Of a stretch of DNA of 26,824 bases, positions 17,201-23,173 are shown one piece after another. The notes beneath the pieces are model-generated. The model was not told where the DNA came from and made no database searches. It saw only the letters and a program-made list of their open reading frames with translations. The position numbers were made by a program, and so were the translations under genes. This DNA comes from UMGS1124 sp964417835 (GTDB taxonomy: Bacteria > Bacillota_I > Bacilli_A > RF39 > UBA660), in the NCBI GenBank assembly GCA_964417835.1, contig CAYQJD010000010.1, forward strand, positions 1-26,824. The letters run 5' to 3'. Each line of letters opens with the position of its first letter. The stretch's first letter is position 1.

Positions 17201-18847
17201 AAAAAAGAAGTAGTAGATGCTGTATTTAAGGGTGAGGAGTTACCATTTATATTAAATGCTATTAATGATGTAGCAAAAAGTGAAAATATTAGTATAAAGA
17301 ATTTATGGTTAGATGCAATACCAGCTAAAATATATATAACTGATTTACTAAAAAAGTATAATTATAATAAAGAAAATTTTTTATTAAATCCAGTTATTGG
17401 AGAATATGATGCACCAACTTATCAAAAACAAAATCTGTTAACTTTACCATTAAGTAAAAAAGGAAATGTGTTAATTTATGGAATGGCAAATAGTGGTAAA
17501 GAAGATTTATTAACAACAATTTTATATTCTTTGATGACTAATCATGTTGCAATAGAAGTTAATTCATATATTATAGATTGTGGGTCTGGGACATTAAATT
17601 CATTTAAAAATTCTCCTATAGTTGGAGATATAGTAGGTTCAAATGATTCAGAAAAATTACATAATTTATTTAAAAAATTATTGGATGAATTAGAAACTAG
17701 AAAAGAATTATTTAAAAATTTTAATGGAGATTACTATTATTATTGTACACATCAAGAAAATAAACTTCCTAATATAGTTGTTATTTTAAATAATTTTGAT
17801 GCATTTCAGGAATTATATCCTGAAAATGATGAAGTTTTAGTTAAATTAACCAGAGAAGGAGAAAAACTTGGAATATTATTTATTTTTACAGTCTTATCTA
17901 ATAGTTCTATAAGATTTAAATTATCTCAAAATTTTAAGCAAGTAATTTTATTACAAATGAATGAAGAAGCTGATTATAGAACTTTATTGACTAATCCAAA
18001 TAGAGTAGTACCTTCTAATATTAAAGGTAGAGGATTAGTTAGCATAGATGAAGTATATGAATTTCAAACAGCAACTCCTAGTGATAACGAGAATATGTCA
18101 GAATATATAAATTTAATTTCGTCTAAACTAAAAGAATCTGCAAAATTTTTTGCACCAAATATTCCTGTATTACCAAAGATAGTTAATTTTGATTTTATAA
18201 AGAAATATATAACAGATATTAATAATATTCCTATTGGTGTAGAAAAAAATAGTCTTAAAATAAGTAAAATGAATTTTATGGATAAAGGATTTATTATAAC
18301 TTCTAATGATGAAACTTCTTTAGAATCATTTATCTTACCATTATTTGAAGTAATAAATGTTTCTAATAATAATATAAAAACTATTTTATTCAATTATAAT
18401 CAAATTAAGTTAAATAGTTTAAATAATATTCAAATAATAAATGAAAAATTTGATTTATTGATTAATCAATTTTATGATTTTATTGAAAAAAATAAAACTT
18501 TAAAATGTTTATTACTTATAAATGGTATAAAATTTTTAAATAATGATAATTTAAATCGTACTTTAGATAAGTTGTTAAAAATAAAAGAGGAGTATAAAAA
18601 TATAAATATAATTTTAATAGATACTGAAGAATCCATTAAAGGATTAAAATTTAAGTCTTGGTTTAAAGATATACTTGATTTGAAAAGAGGTATATGGGTA
18701 TCAAGTGGAATACAAAATCAATCTACATTAGAATTAGTTAATGGGTTTAGTAAAGAGCTTAGAGAAGAGTTACCTATTAATGAAGGTTATTTTATAGAAA
18801 AAGGTAAAACTATAAGAATAAAGTTATTAGAAAGTGATAAAAAGTAA
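14264..18847 (+). CDS. essC: Type VII secretion FtsK/SpoIIIE-family ATPase EssC, copy 2
   Basis: A 1527-residue paralogue of the EssC at 2496 with the same layout: FHA-like N-terminal modules, two membrane helices (about 268-290 and 305-327), a basic linker, then tandem ATPase domains. The first ATPase domain is intact (Walker A GMTGSGKS 725-732; Walker B SDE at D847-E848) and aligns nearly without gaps to copy 1, including LIDYKGGGLAG and ATQKPSGVV. The second P-loop has drifted to GMANSGKE (1073-1080), with Glu instead of Ser/Thr; its Walker B strand reads VVILNNFD. The N-terminal modules and the last 500 residues differ much more between copies, which fits different partners or cargo. The ATG at 14264 is preferred to the TTG at 14258 because the ribosome binding site is correctly spaced and the start then matches copy 1. 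It has its own promoter and terminator. Confidence 0.96.
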   Translation: MKIILQDNKKLLTTKLPKDINGNYWITDSNGKNLVNIESVKSNWVLKSNNDIKIIDNKVDGKDLNLFNGQIDFVQLNDFVSGLLYDINNGVEYKFFCLPTYDYSMIQIEINKLTLSNIIIGNSDTATIRVKKDNIAEKQLEIMLEDDKLKIVNYNLNTPLYINNMVSVIKYLNPGDYCFIDGFYLCFYGNILVFNNPNNVVTIDENILKLRNIPNNEEIDYSKEVENNLTLYNKKDYFARSPRFKRLIEPKEFKIDLPTQKQINEDMPAILTIGPMMIMGMTSIISGFNAVLKVKSGQNSLNECMSSIIMSASMLMGMIVFPIIQKIYIKFRRKKKEKKRVRKYGEYIDKKREEINKELELQKQILLENNVSLDEVEKIILEKRRDLWERKIEHFDFLSIRLGIGKIKSFITVSFPEEHFTVEEDNLRELGDKLVDNTSDLINVPVTLNLVEKRNSSFIGNSAYLKKYLDGIILQLLCFCSYDLLKIVVLTDSSNIDYWKKYKNIPHFWSNDRSIRFIGSDISDIDYISSYILEEYNNRVSIIAENDSLDKDRPYLKFKPYYLIITDSAYKMKNNSLITTILNSNINYGFSTLMVSDRLDDLPNEVSLFVNIEPNISSIFEQELVTNNQIEFTPEIPLNDLSEYYVKLCNIPVDIADGKFDLPSNYSFLEMYDVGNVNQLNIINRWKESNVTQSLSAPVGINEQGELFRIDLHEKAHGPHGLVAGMTGSGKSEWIITYILSMCINYHPYEVQFVLIDYKGGGLAGTFENKETGFRLPHLAGTITNLDKAEINRSLASINSELKRRQAKFNEERDKLGESSIDIYKYQRLYREGKINEPISHLFIISDEFAELKSQQPEFMAELISTARIGRSLGVHLILATQKPSGVVDDQIWSNSKFRVCLKVQDKSDSNDMIRVPDAAYLKEAGRFYLQVGYNEYFAKGQSAYAGSPYYESEKHKTVIDSDLEFVNIVGQPYKEINTKKEVVDAVFKGEELPFILNAINDVAKSENISIKNLWLDAIPAKIYITDLLKKYNYNKENFLLNPVIGEYDAPTYQKQNLLTLPLSKKGNVLIYGMANSGKEDLLTTILYSLMTNHVAIEVNSYIIDCGSGTLNSFKNSPIVGDIVGSNDSEKLHNLFKKLLDELETRKELFKNFNGDYYYYCTHQENKLPNIVVILNNFDAFQELYPENDEVLVKLTREGEKLGILFIFTVLSNSSIRFKLSQNFKQVILLQMNEEADYRTLLTNPNRVVPSNIKGRGLVSIDEVYEFQTATPSDNENMSEYINLISSKLKESAKFFAPNIPVLPKIVNFDFIKKYITDINNIPIGVEKNSLKISKMNFMDKGFIITSNDETSLESFILPLFEVINVSNNNIKTILFNYNQIKLNSLNNIQIINEKFDLLINQFYDFIEKNKTLKCLLLINGIKFLNNDNLNRTLDKLLKIKEEYKNINIILIDTEESIKGLKFKSWFKDILDLKRGIWVSSGIQNQSTLELVNGFSKELREELPINEGYFIEKGKTIRIKLLESDKK

Positions 18848-18876
18848 AATTTATGTGAATAATTTTGCTTTTTTTA
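18839..18876 (+). terminator. Intrinsic terminator after essC copy 2
   Basis: AAAAAGTAAAATT (18839-18851) pairs with AATTTTGCTTTTT (18861-18873) over 13 bp, with one U-G pair, and runs into a T-tract. The essC stop codon lies in the 5' arm. Confidence 0.82.
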
Positions 18877-18905
18877 TTGATATATTAATTTATTTAGTTT
18901 ATAAT
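18877..18905 (+). promoter_or_regulatory. Promoter of second substrate operon
   Basis: TTGATA (18877-18882) and a perfect TATAAT (18900-18905) with a 17-base spacer. The very strong ribosome binding site AAGGAGG (18918-18924) follows. This is the best-looking promoter and translation start in the window, suggesting high expression. Confidence 0.82.
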
Positions 18906-18933
18906 TTACTTATAATAAAGGAGGAAAACTAGA

Positions 18934-19215
18934 ATGGATAACTTTGAAATTCAAGATGCACAACGTTTGTTATCGCAAGCTGGAGATTTAGCACAGATAA
19001 ATCAAAATATAATGAGAGTTAAAGAACAATTGGATGAATGCATTGCTCAAGTAAATAATGCATGGCAATCTGATACTCAAGATAGAGAATCTTATTTGAG
19101 TGGAATTCAAAAAAATATAGGGAAAATAGATACTCTTTGTGCTGCTATAAGATCATTATCAAATAAATTAAATGATTTTGCTGAACAATCAATAAGAGTA
19201 TCAAATAATAGTTAA
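18934..19215 (+). CDS. WXG100-like T7SS protein (WQS variant)
   Basis: A 93-residue helical-hairpin protein with the WXG100 layout and an almost preserved turn, NNAWQSDTQDRESYL (W44, Ser where Gly is usual). Helix two then carries the regular spacing of the family. There is no signal peptide or membrane segment. As the first gene of a strongly promoted operon, 12 bases before a second protein of identical length with a similar turn, it probably forms a heterodimer with that protein. Paired small WXG100-like proteins ahead of a longer effector are also the layout of LXG-effector operons, where they act as targeting partners. Confidence 0.82.
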   Translation: MDNFEIQDAQRLLSQAGDLAQINQNIMRVKEQLDECIAQVNNAWQSDTQDRESYLSGIQKNIGKIDTLCAAIRSLSNKLNDFAEQSIRVSNNS

Positions 19216-19227
19216 AGGAGATAAAAT

Positions 19228-19509
19228 ATGGCTATAATAATAAATAATACAAGTAGTGTAAAAACTATGGCAGATAATTTATTAACAGAAACAAAGAAAA
19301 TAGAATCAGTAAAGGAGTCTATTAATTATATTTTAAGTGAATTAAATGAATATTGGGCTGCCAATCAAGAAGATCAACAAACTTTTTACAAAGGATTACA
19401 AGATAATGTAGCTGCATTGGAAACGATTAGTTCTTGTAATAATGAATTTTCAAATTCATTAGTAGAATATATGAATGCGACTGATGCAACATCAGTTATA
19501 ACATTATAG
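19228..19509 (+). CDS. WXG100-like T7SS protein (WAA variant)
   Basis: A 93-residue helical-hairpin protein, the same length as its upstream neighbour. The turn reads NEYWAANQEDQQTFY, with the Trp at residue 43 and Ala in the Gly position. Helix two resembles that of the neighbour (both have a D/E-Q/R-rich start, then F/Y...GLQ/GIQ and N). The ribosome binding site AAAGGAG lies directly after the preceding stop. No signal peptide is present. Probably a secreted or targeting partner within this operon. Confidence 0.8.
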   Translation: MAIIINNTSSVKTMADNLLTETKKIESVKESINYILSELNEYWAANQEDQQTFYKGLQDNVAALETISSCNNEFSNSLVEYMNATDATSVITL

Positions 19510-19522
19510 GAGGCGAATAATA

Positions 19523-19846
19523 ATGGCAGAAATTAGATTTACAACTGAACGAATGAAAGAAGTTTATAATCGTTTAGATGATATTGCTAATCAATTAAGA
19601 AGTTCAGTAAATTCATCAAACGAAATGTTAACTTCTATTTCAAATAATATTCAAAGTGATAATATAAAGACAATACTTTCTTCTTATACTTCTACTGCTC
19701 AAGATGAAAGTTTAAAAACTATAAATAATATAGAAGCTTTAAAAGCATATTTAGAGTCAAAAATTGGATCTTATACTTCTGTTGATCAAGCAGGTATTGA
19801 TTCAATAAGTGAAATTGAAAGTATTTTAAGTCAATTAGAAATATAG
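19523..19846 (+). CDS. Helical T7SS operon protein related to the N-terminus of the next gene
   Basis: A 107-residue, Ser/Asn/Ile-rich, fully helical protein with no Trp. Its C-terminal part, GSYTSVDQAGIDSISEIE (from about residue 83), resembles QSYTSTEQQAEADLNTVL at about 83-100 of the next protein. The two therefore look like a stand-alone helical domain and the same domain fused to a C-terminal extension. A strong AGGAGG site precedes it, and the next start is 18 bases after its stop. It may be a co-secreted partner or targeting factor of the downstream protein. Confidence 0.75.
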   Translation: MAEIRFTTERMKEVYNRLDDIANQLRSSVNSSNEMLTSISNNIQSDNIKTILSSYTSTAQDESLKTINNIEALKAYLESKIGSYTSVDQAGIDSISEIESILSQLEI

Positions 19847-19864
19847 GAAGGAGAGAGAACATTT

Positions 19865-20557
19865 ATGGCAATGATTAATTTGGATGTTGAAAAGATTACA
19901 TCAATTAGTAATGAATTAGATTCATTGAATACAACTTTAATTAATAATTATACTCCTGAGTTAAAAGATAATTTAATAAGTATAAGTTCTAATGTTAGAA
20001 ATACTCAAATAAATAGTATTTTAACAAATATATCTTCTCAAATAGATACAATTACTGGTGAATTATCGCAACAATTACCTAGATTACAAGAGTTTTTAGT
20101 TTCACAAATGCAATCTTATACAAGTACGGAGCAACAAGCTGAAGCTGACCTTAATACTGTATTACAAAAAATGAATACTTTTAGTGGAAATACTGCAGCA
20201 TTTGCTGCTGGAAGTACAGCTGGGCAAGTGGGAACTACTTTAGACTCTTCAAGTAATAGTGAATACTCAGCTAGTTCAAGTACAGGTACTGGTTTAGGAG
20301 GAAAAGTGGCTTCAGGAGCTGTTAGTGGTGCTGTATTAGGAGGAATTGCTGGAGCAACTGGTATTGGTGCAGCCGCAATGTTTGGTACATCTTTAGGTAC
20401 AGTTTTGGGAGGACCATTAGGTACTGTTGTTGGTGCTGGTATTGGAGCAGCAGTAGGGGCTGTAACTCCGGTAGTTTGCAATGTAGCAGCTAAAGGTGTC
20501 AGTGTATTAGGAAAAGGTTTGACCGCTGCTGGAGATTTTTTAGACGGAATATTTTAG
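19865..20557 (+). CDS. Candidate T7SS effector with C-terminal glycine-zipper membrane domain
   Basis: A 230-residue protein in three parts. Residues 1-105 form a long helical targeting-like domain related to the preceding protein. Residues 107-147 are a Ser/Gly/Thr-rich linker. Residues 148-230 are rich in Gly, Ala and Val, with two runs of four-residue glycine spacing (G151, 155, 159, 163 and G174, 178, 182, 186, 190, 194, 198). Such glycine zippers pack membrane helices and occur in pore-forming toxins, including T7SS LXG toxins such as TelE. There is no Sec signal, which fits export through EssC. Base composition in the zipper is visibly richer in G than the surroundings. The best reading is a membrane-active effector; a structural membrane-channel component of the secretion system is the alternative. 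Its start follows GGAAGGAG. Confidence 0.72.
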   Translation: MAMINLDVEKITSISNELDSLNTTLINNYTPELKDNLISISSNVRNTQINSILTNISSQIDTITGELSQQLPRLQEFLVSQMQSYTSTEQQAEADLNTVLQKMNTFSGNTAAFAAGSTAGQVGTTLDSSSNSEYSASSSTGTGLGGKVASGAVSGAVLGGIAGATGIGAAAMFGTSLGTVLGGPLGTVVGAGIGAAVGAVTPVVCNVAAKGVSVLGKGLTAAGDFLDGIF

Positions 20558-20580
20558 AATAAAAAGGAAGGGAAAAAATT

Positions 20581-20976
20581 ATGTTTGATCAATTTTCAAA
20601 TTTAGAAAATAAAACCCAAGAATATAATTATTCAAATGATAAATCAATAAATTTAGTCATACAATTTATGGTTGATGGATATTTAAAAAGAAATGAACAA
20701 CCAAGTATGAAAGAATTACTTGCGGCTGACAATATTGAAGATAAACCAGGAGTAGTTTTAAATTATCACATAGCATTTATACAAGCTATGATATTAGAAG
20801 AATTAGCAATAGTTGGTTTAGACTTAACTCAAGAAATTCAAAAAAATGGAGAAAAATTTGAATGGGGCAACTTATCTCAATATGAATCAAAATATTTATC
20901 TAATAAAATGGAGAATGTTGTTGGGTTAGTTGATGTTATTAGAGAAAAGTTAACTAATAAGTTAACAAATATTTGA
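20581..20976 (+). CDS. Unrecognised 131-residue protein behind the glycine-zipper gene
   Basis: A soluble-looking, acidic, mostly helical protein with no membrane segment and no signal peptide. It is encoded 23 bases after the glycine-zipper gene with a good AAGGAAGGG site, and is the last gene before the operon terminator. I do not recognise its family. Its place suggests a dedicated chaperone, loading factor or immunity protein for the preceding candidate effector. Immunity against pore-formers usually requires membrane helices, which it lacks, so a cytosolic chaperone or adaptor seems more likely. TGA is used as its stop, which the following terminator confirms. Confidence 0.7.
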   Translation: MFDQFSNLENKTQEYNYSNDKSINLVIQFMVDGYLKRNEQPSMKELLAADNIEDKPGVVLNYHIAFIQAMILEELAIVGLDLTQEIQKNGEKFEWGNLSQYESKYLSNKMENVVGLVDVIREKLTNKLTNI

Positions 20977-21000
20977 CTATTTACAATAGTCTTTTTTTTT
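20975..21000 (+). terminator. Intrinsic terminator of second substrate operon
   Basis: GACTATT (20975-20981), loop TAC and AATAGTC (20985-20991) are followed by nine T residues. The stop codon of the preceding gene overlaps the start of the stem. Confidence 0.93.
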
Positions 21001-21011
21001 GAATAAAATAA

Positions 21012-21020
21012 TGATATAAT
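21012..21020 (+). promoter_or_regulatory. Extended -10 promoter of the RNase J-family gene
   Basis: TGA-TATAAT at 21012-21020 is a perfect extended -10 element. The expected -35 position falls in the T-tract of the upstream terminator and has no consensus hexamer, which extended -10 promoters tolerate. Confidence 0.65.
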
Positions 21021-21067
21021 TGATTTACCTTTTCAACTTTAATATATTTTTTAGAAAGAGTGATATT

Positions 21068-22699
21068 ATGAATAAAATTAAAATATTAAGTTTAGGTGGA
21101 CTAAATGAAAATGGTAAAAATACTTATGTAGTTGAAATAGATGAAAAGATATTTGTACTAGATGCAGGTTTAAAATATGCAACTGATTCTATTTATGGGA
21201 TAGATTATATAATTCCAGATTATAGTTATCTAATTAAAAATAGAAAAAAAATTGTAGGGGTATTTTTGACACATGCACATCCAGAAAATATGGGTGGTAT
21301 TAAAGATTTATGTGAAGCTATACCTGGGGTTAAAGTATATTGTACTAAATACACAAAAAAATATTTAGAATTAGATAAATTTAATGGTAAGATATATGAA
21401 ATACAACCTCATAAAAAGATTATTTTTGATGATATTTCAGTATTTCCAATAAGTGTAAATCATTCTGTTCCTGATTCAGTTATGTATGTTATTAATACAA
21501 AAGATGGTTCCATTTGCTATACTGGAGATTTTATAATTGATCCTTCAATGAAGGGTAAATATAGTATGGATATAGGTAAAATTGCTTATGTAGGAAAACA
21601 AGGTGTTTTGTGTTTGTTATGTGATTCTGTATTTTCTGAAAAAAATGGACATACTAGTCCTAAACATAGATTAACTGGATTTTTTAAAGATACTATTAAT
21701 AGAACAGAAGGAAGATTAATTTTTACGGTTTTACCAATACATTTATTTACTATAGAAGAGATTTTTGAAGCGGCTAAGGATACACATAGAAAAGTTGTAA
21801 TTATGGGGAAAAAATTACAAAATGTTGTAAGTATGGCAAGAAGTGAAAAATATTTAAATATAGATGATAATATTTTAGGAGATTTATCTAATATTAATGA
21901 CAAGAATGTAATTTTATTAGTATGTGATGATAAAGAAAAGCCATATGCTGCAATTGATCGTATAGTTAGTGGGTATGATAAGTTTATTAAATTAAATAAA
22001 AGTGATACAGTAGTTTTTGCTGAACCAAGATATGATGAGAATGAAAAAATAATTGTTAGATTAGAAAATGAAATTGCAATTTTAGGTGCTGAAACAATTT
22101 CTATTCCAAAAGAAAAAGAAATAACACATCATGCTTCTAGTGAAGATTTAATGTTGATGATAGATTTATTAAAACCTAAATATTATATGCCTGTTGAGGG
22201 TGAGTATAGATATATGGTTAATAATGCTAATTTAGCACATTCATTAGGAATTCCTAGTGAAAATATTATTTTAAAGACTAATGGAGAGATAGTTAAAATA
22301 GAAGATAAAAAATTAATAGAATGTTATGATAAAATTGAAATTAATGACGTTTTAATAGATGGAAATAGTAATGATGATATAGGAGAACTTGTTATTAAAG
22401 ATAGAGAAATGTTATCAGAAAATGGTATTGTATTAATAAGTGCAACATTATCTAAAGAAGATAAGAAAGTTTTAGTAGGTCCAGAAATAACTACAAGAGG
22501 TTTTGTTTATATTAAAGATTCTAAAGATATGATTAATAATGTTAAAAATATATCTTTAAATATTATACAAAACAATATTAATAATAATTATGTTGATTAT
22601 AATAATATAAAGTTAGAAATAAGAGAAGAATTAAGTAAGTATTTTTATTCTGAAACAGAATGTAAACCTATGATAATTGCTGTAATACAGGAAGTTTAA
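21068..22699 (+). CDS. rnj: RNase J-family protein with substituted metal site (possible RNase J2-like)
   Basis: A 543-residue metallo-beta-lactamase/beta-CASP protein, typical for RNase J, which acts in 5'-3' exo- and endonucleolytic mRNA turnover and rRNA maturation. Recognisable blocks: LGGLNENGKN, the HxHxDH region, NHSVPDS (H132), TGDFIIDP (D154), LLCDS, a beta-CASP domain, KPKYYMPVEGEYR, and the C-terminal PEITTRGFVY domain. The catalytic motif reads THAHPENMGG (H69, H71, E73, N74) where active enzymes have HxHxDH. The usual PVHGEYR has become PVEGEYR (E377), and the HxSGH-type motif is reduced to HHASSEDL. Three metal ligands are therefore altered, as expected of a non-catalytic partner like RNase J2. 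ATG 21068 is chosen because GAAAGAG precedes it; the upstream in-frame codons overlap the promoter. Confidence 0.88.
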   Translation: MNKIKILSLGGLNENGKNTYVVEIDEKIFVLDAGLKYATDSIYGIDYIIPDYSYLIKNRKKIVGVFLTHAHPENMGGIKDLCEAIPGVKVYCTKYTKKYLELDKFNGKIYEIQPHKKIIFDDISVFPISVNHSVPDSVMYVINTKDGSICYTGDFIIDPSMKGKYSMDIGKIAYVGKQGVLCLLCDSVFSEKNGHTSPKHRLTGFFKDTINRTEGRLIFTVLPIHLFTIEEIFEAAKDTHRKVVIMGKKLQNVVSMARSEKYLNIDDNILGDLSNINDKNVILLVCDDKEKPYAAIDRIVSGYDKFIKLNKSDTVVFAEPRYDENEKIIVRLENEIAILGAETISIPKEKEITHHASSEDLMLMIDLLKPKYYMPVEGEYRYMVNNANLAHSLGIPSENIILKTNGEIVKIEDKKLIECYDKIEINDVLIDGNSNDDIGELVIKDREMLSENGIVLISATLSKEDKKVLVGPEITTRGFVYIKDSKDMINNVKNISLNIIQNNINNNYVDYNNIKLEIREELSKYFYSETECKPMIIAVIQEV

Positions 22700-23124
22700 T
22701 GAAGAGAATTATTTTATTATTTAGTTTTTTTGTATTATTAGGATGTAATAAAGTTGATGAAAATAATAATATAAATCAAATGTTTTGTTATAAAGATTAT
22801 AATAGTTATGAGGAATATATTGATTTTAGTTATAAAGATAATATTATTGAAAATATAGGTTTTAGTTATGTGTTTGATGAATTAGTAGATAAAGATAGTA
22901 TAGAAAAAGAATTAGAGAGTTATGATAATATCTCTTATAAAATAGATGATTATGAAGTAAATATATATTTTTTAAATAATTTTAAAAAAGATGATTTTAT
23001 TAGTATAAAAGAGTACTTTATAAAGAATTATAATATAGAAATAGATAGTTATAGTTATTTTAATGAAGATGATATTTTATATAGTTTATTTAGTTCATAT
23101 ATTGAAGATTATTCTTGTGAATAG
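22699..23124 (+). CDS. Small lipoprotein, unknown function
   Basis: A 141-residue exported lipoprotein. The signal sequence has two basic residues, a hydrophobic core and a lipobox ending LLGC, with the lipidated cysteine at C16. The mature part is acidic, Asp/Tyr/Asn-rich, with alternating beta and helix, and includes a C30 and a near-terminal C140 that could pair. It loosely recalls YehR-like (DUF1307) lipoproteins in size and layout, but that is weak. Its ATG shares one base with the RNase J stop (TAATG), so it is translationally coupled to that gene. This pairing of a surface lipoprotein with an RNA enzyme is probably only positional. Confidence 0.8.
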   Translation: MKRIILLFSFFVLLGCNKVDENNNINQMFCYKDYNSYEEYIDFSYKDNIIENIGFSYVFDELVDKDSIEKELESYDNISYKIDDYEVNIYFLNNFKKDDFISIKEYFIKNYNIEIDSYSYFNEDDILYSLFSSYIEDYSCE

Positions 23125-23134
23125 TCTTTTATTA

Positions 23135-23143
23135 TGCTATTAT
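23135..23143 (+). promoter_or_regulatory. Probable extended -10 promoter of surface-protein genes
   Basis: TGC-TATTAT (23135-23143) is an extended -10 element with a weak -35-like TTGTGA (23115-23120) at 17-base spacing. A second -10-like TATAAA follows at 23151-23156. The GAGG ribosome binding site of the next gene is at 23165-23168. Confidence 0.5.
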
Positions 23144-23173
23144 TATAGTGTATAAAATAGAGGCGAGGTCTAT

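Noticed and set aside
18064..18393. - strand open frame of 109 residues inside essC copy 2
   Set aside because: It lies wholly within a well-supported gene and has no translation signals.
20116..20481. Open frame on the - strand, Pro/Ala-rich, 121 residues
   Set aside because: It is the mirror of the Gly/Ala-rich zipper codons; it has no ribosome binding site or promoter, and the + strand gene is far better supported.
20974..20976. TGA read as Trp (Mycoplasma-type code)
   Set aside because: A perfect intrinsic terminator begins at this codon and Trp is encoded by TGG throughout, so TGA is a stop here.
21586..21903. - strand open frame of 105 residues inside the RNase J-family gene
   Set aside because: Shadow of conserved RNase J coding sequence.
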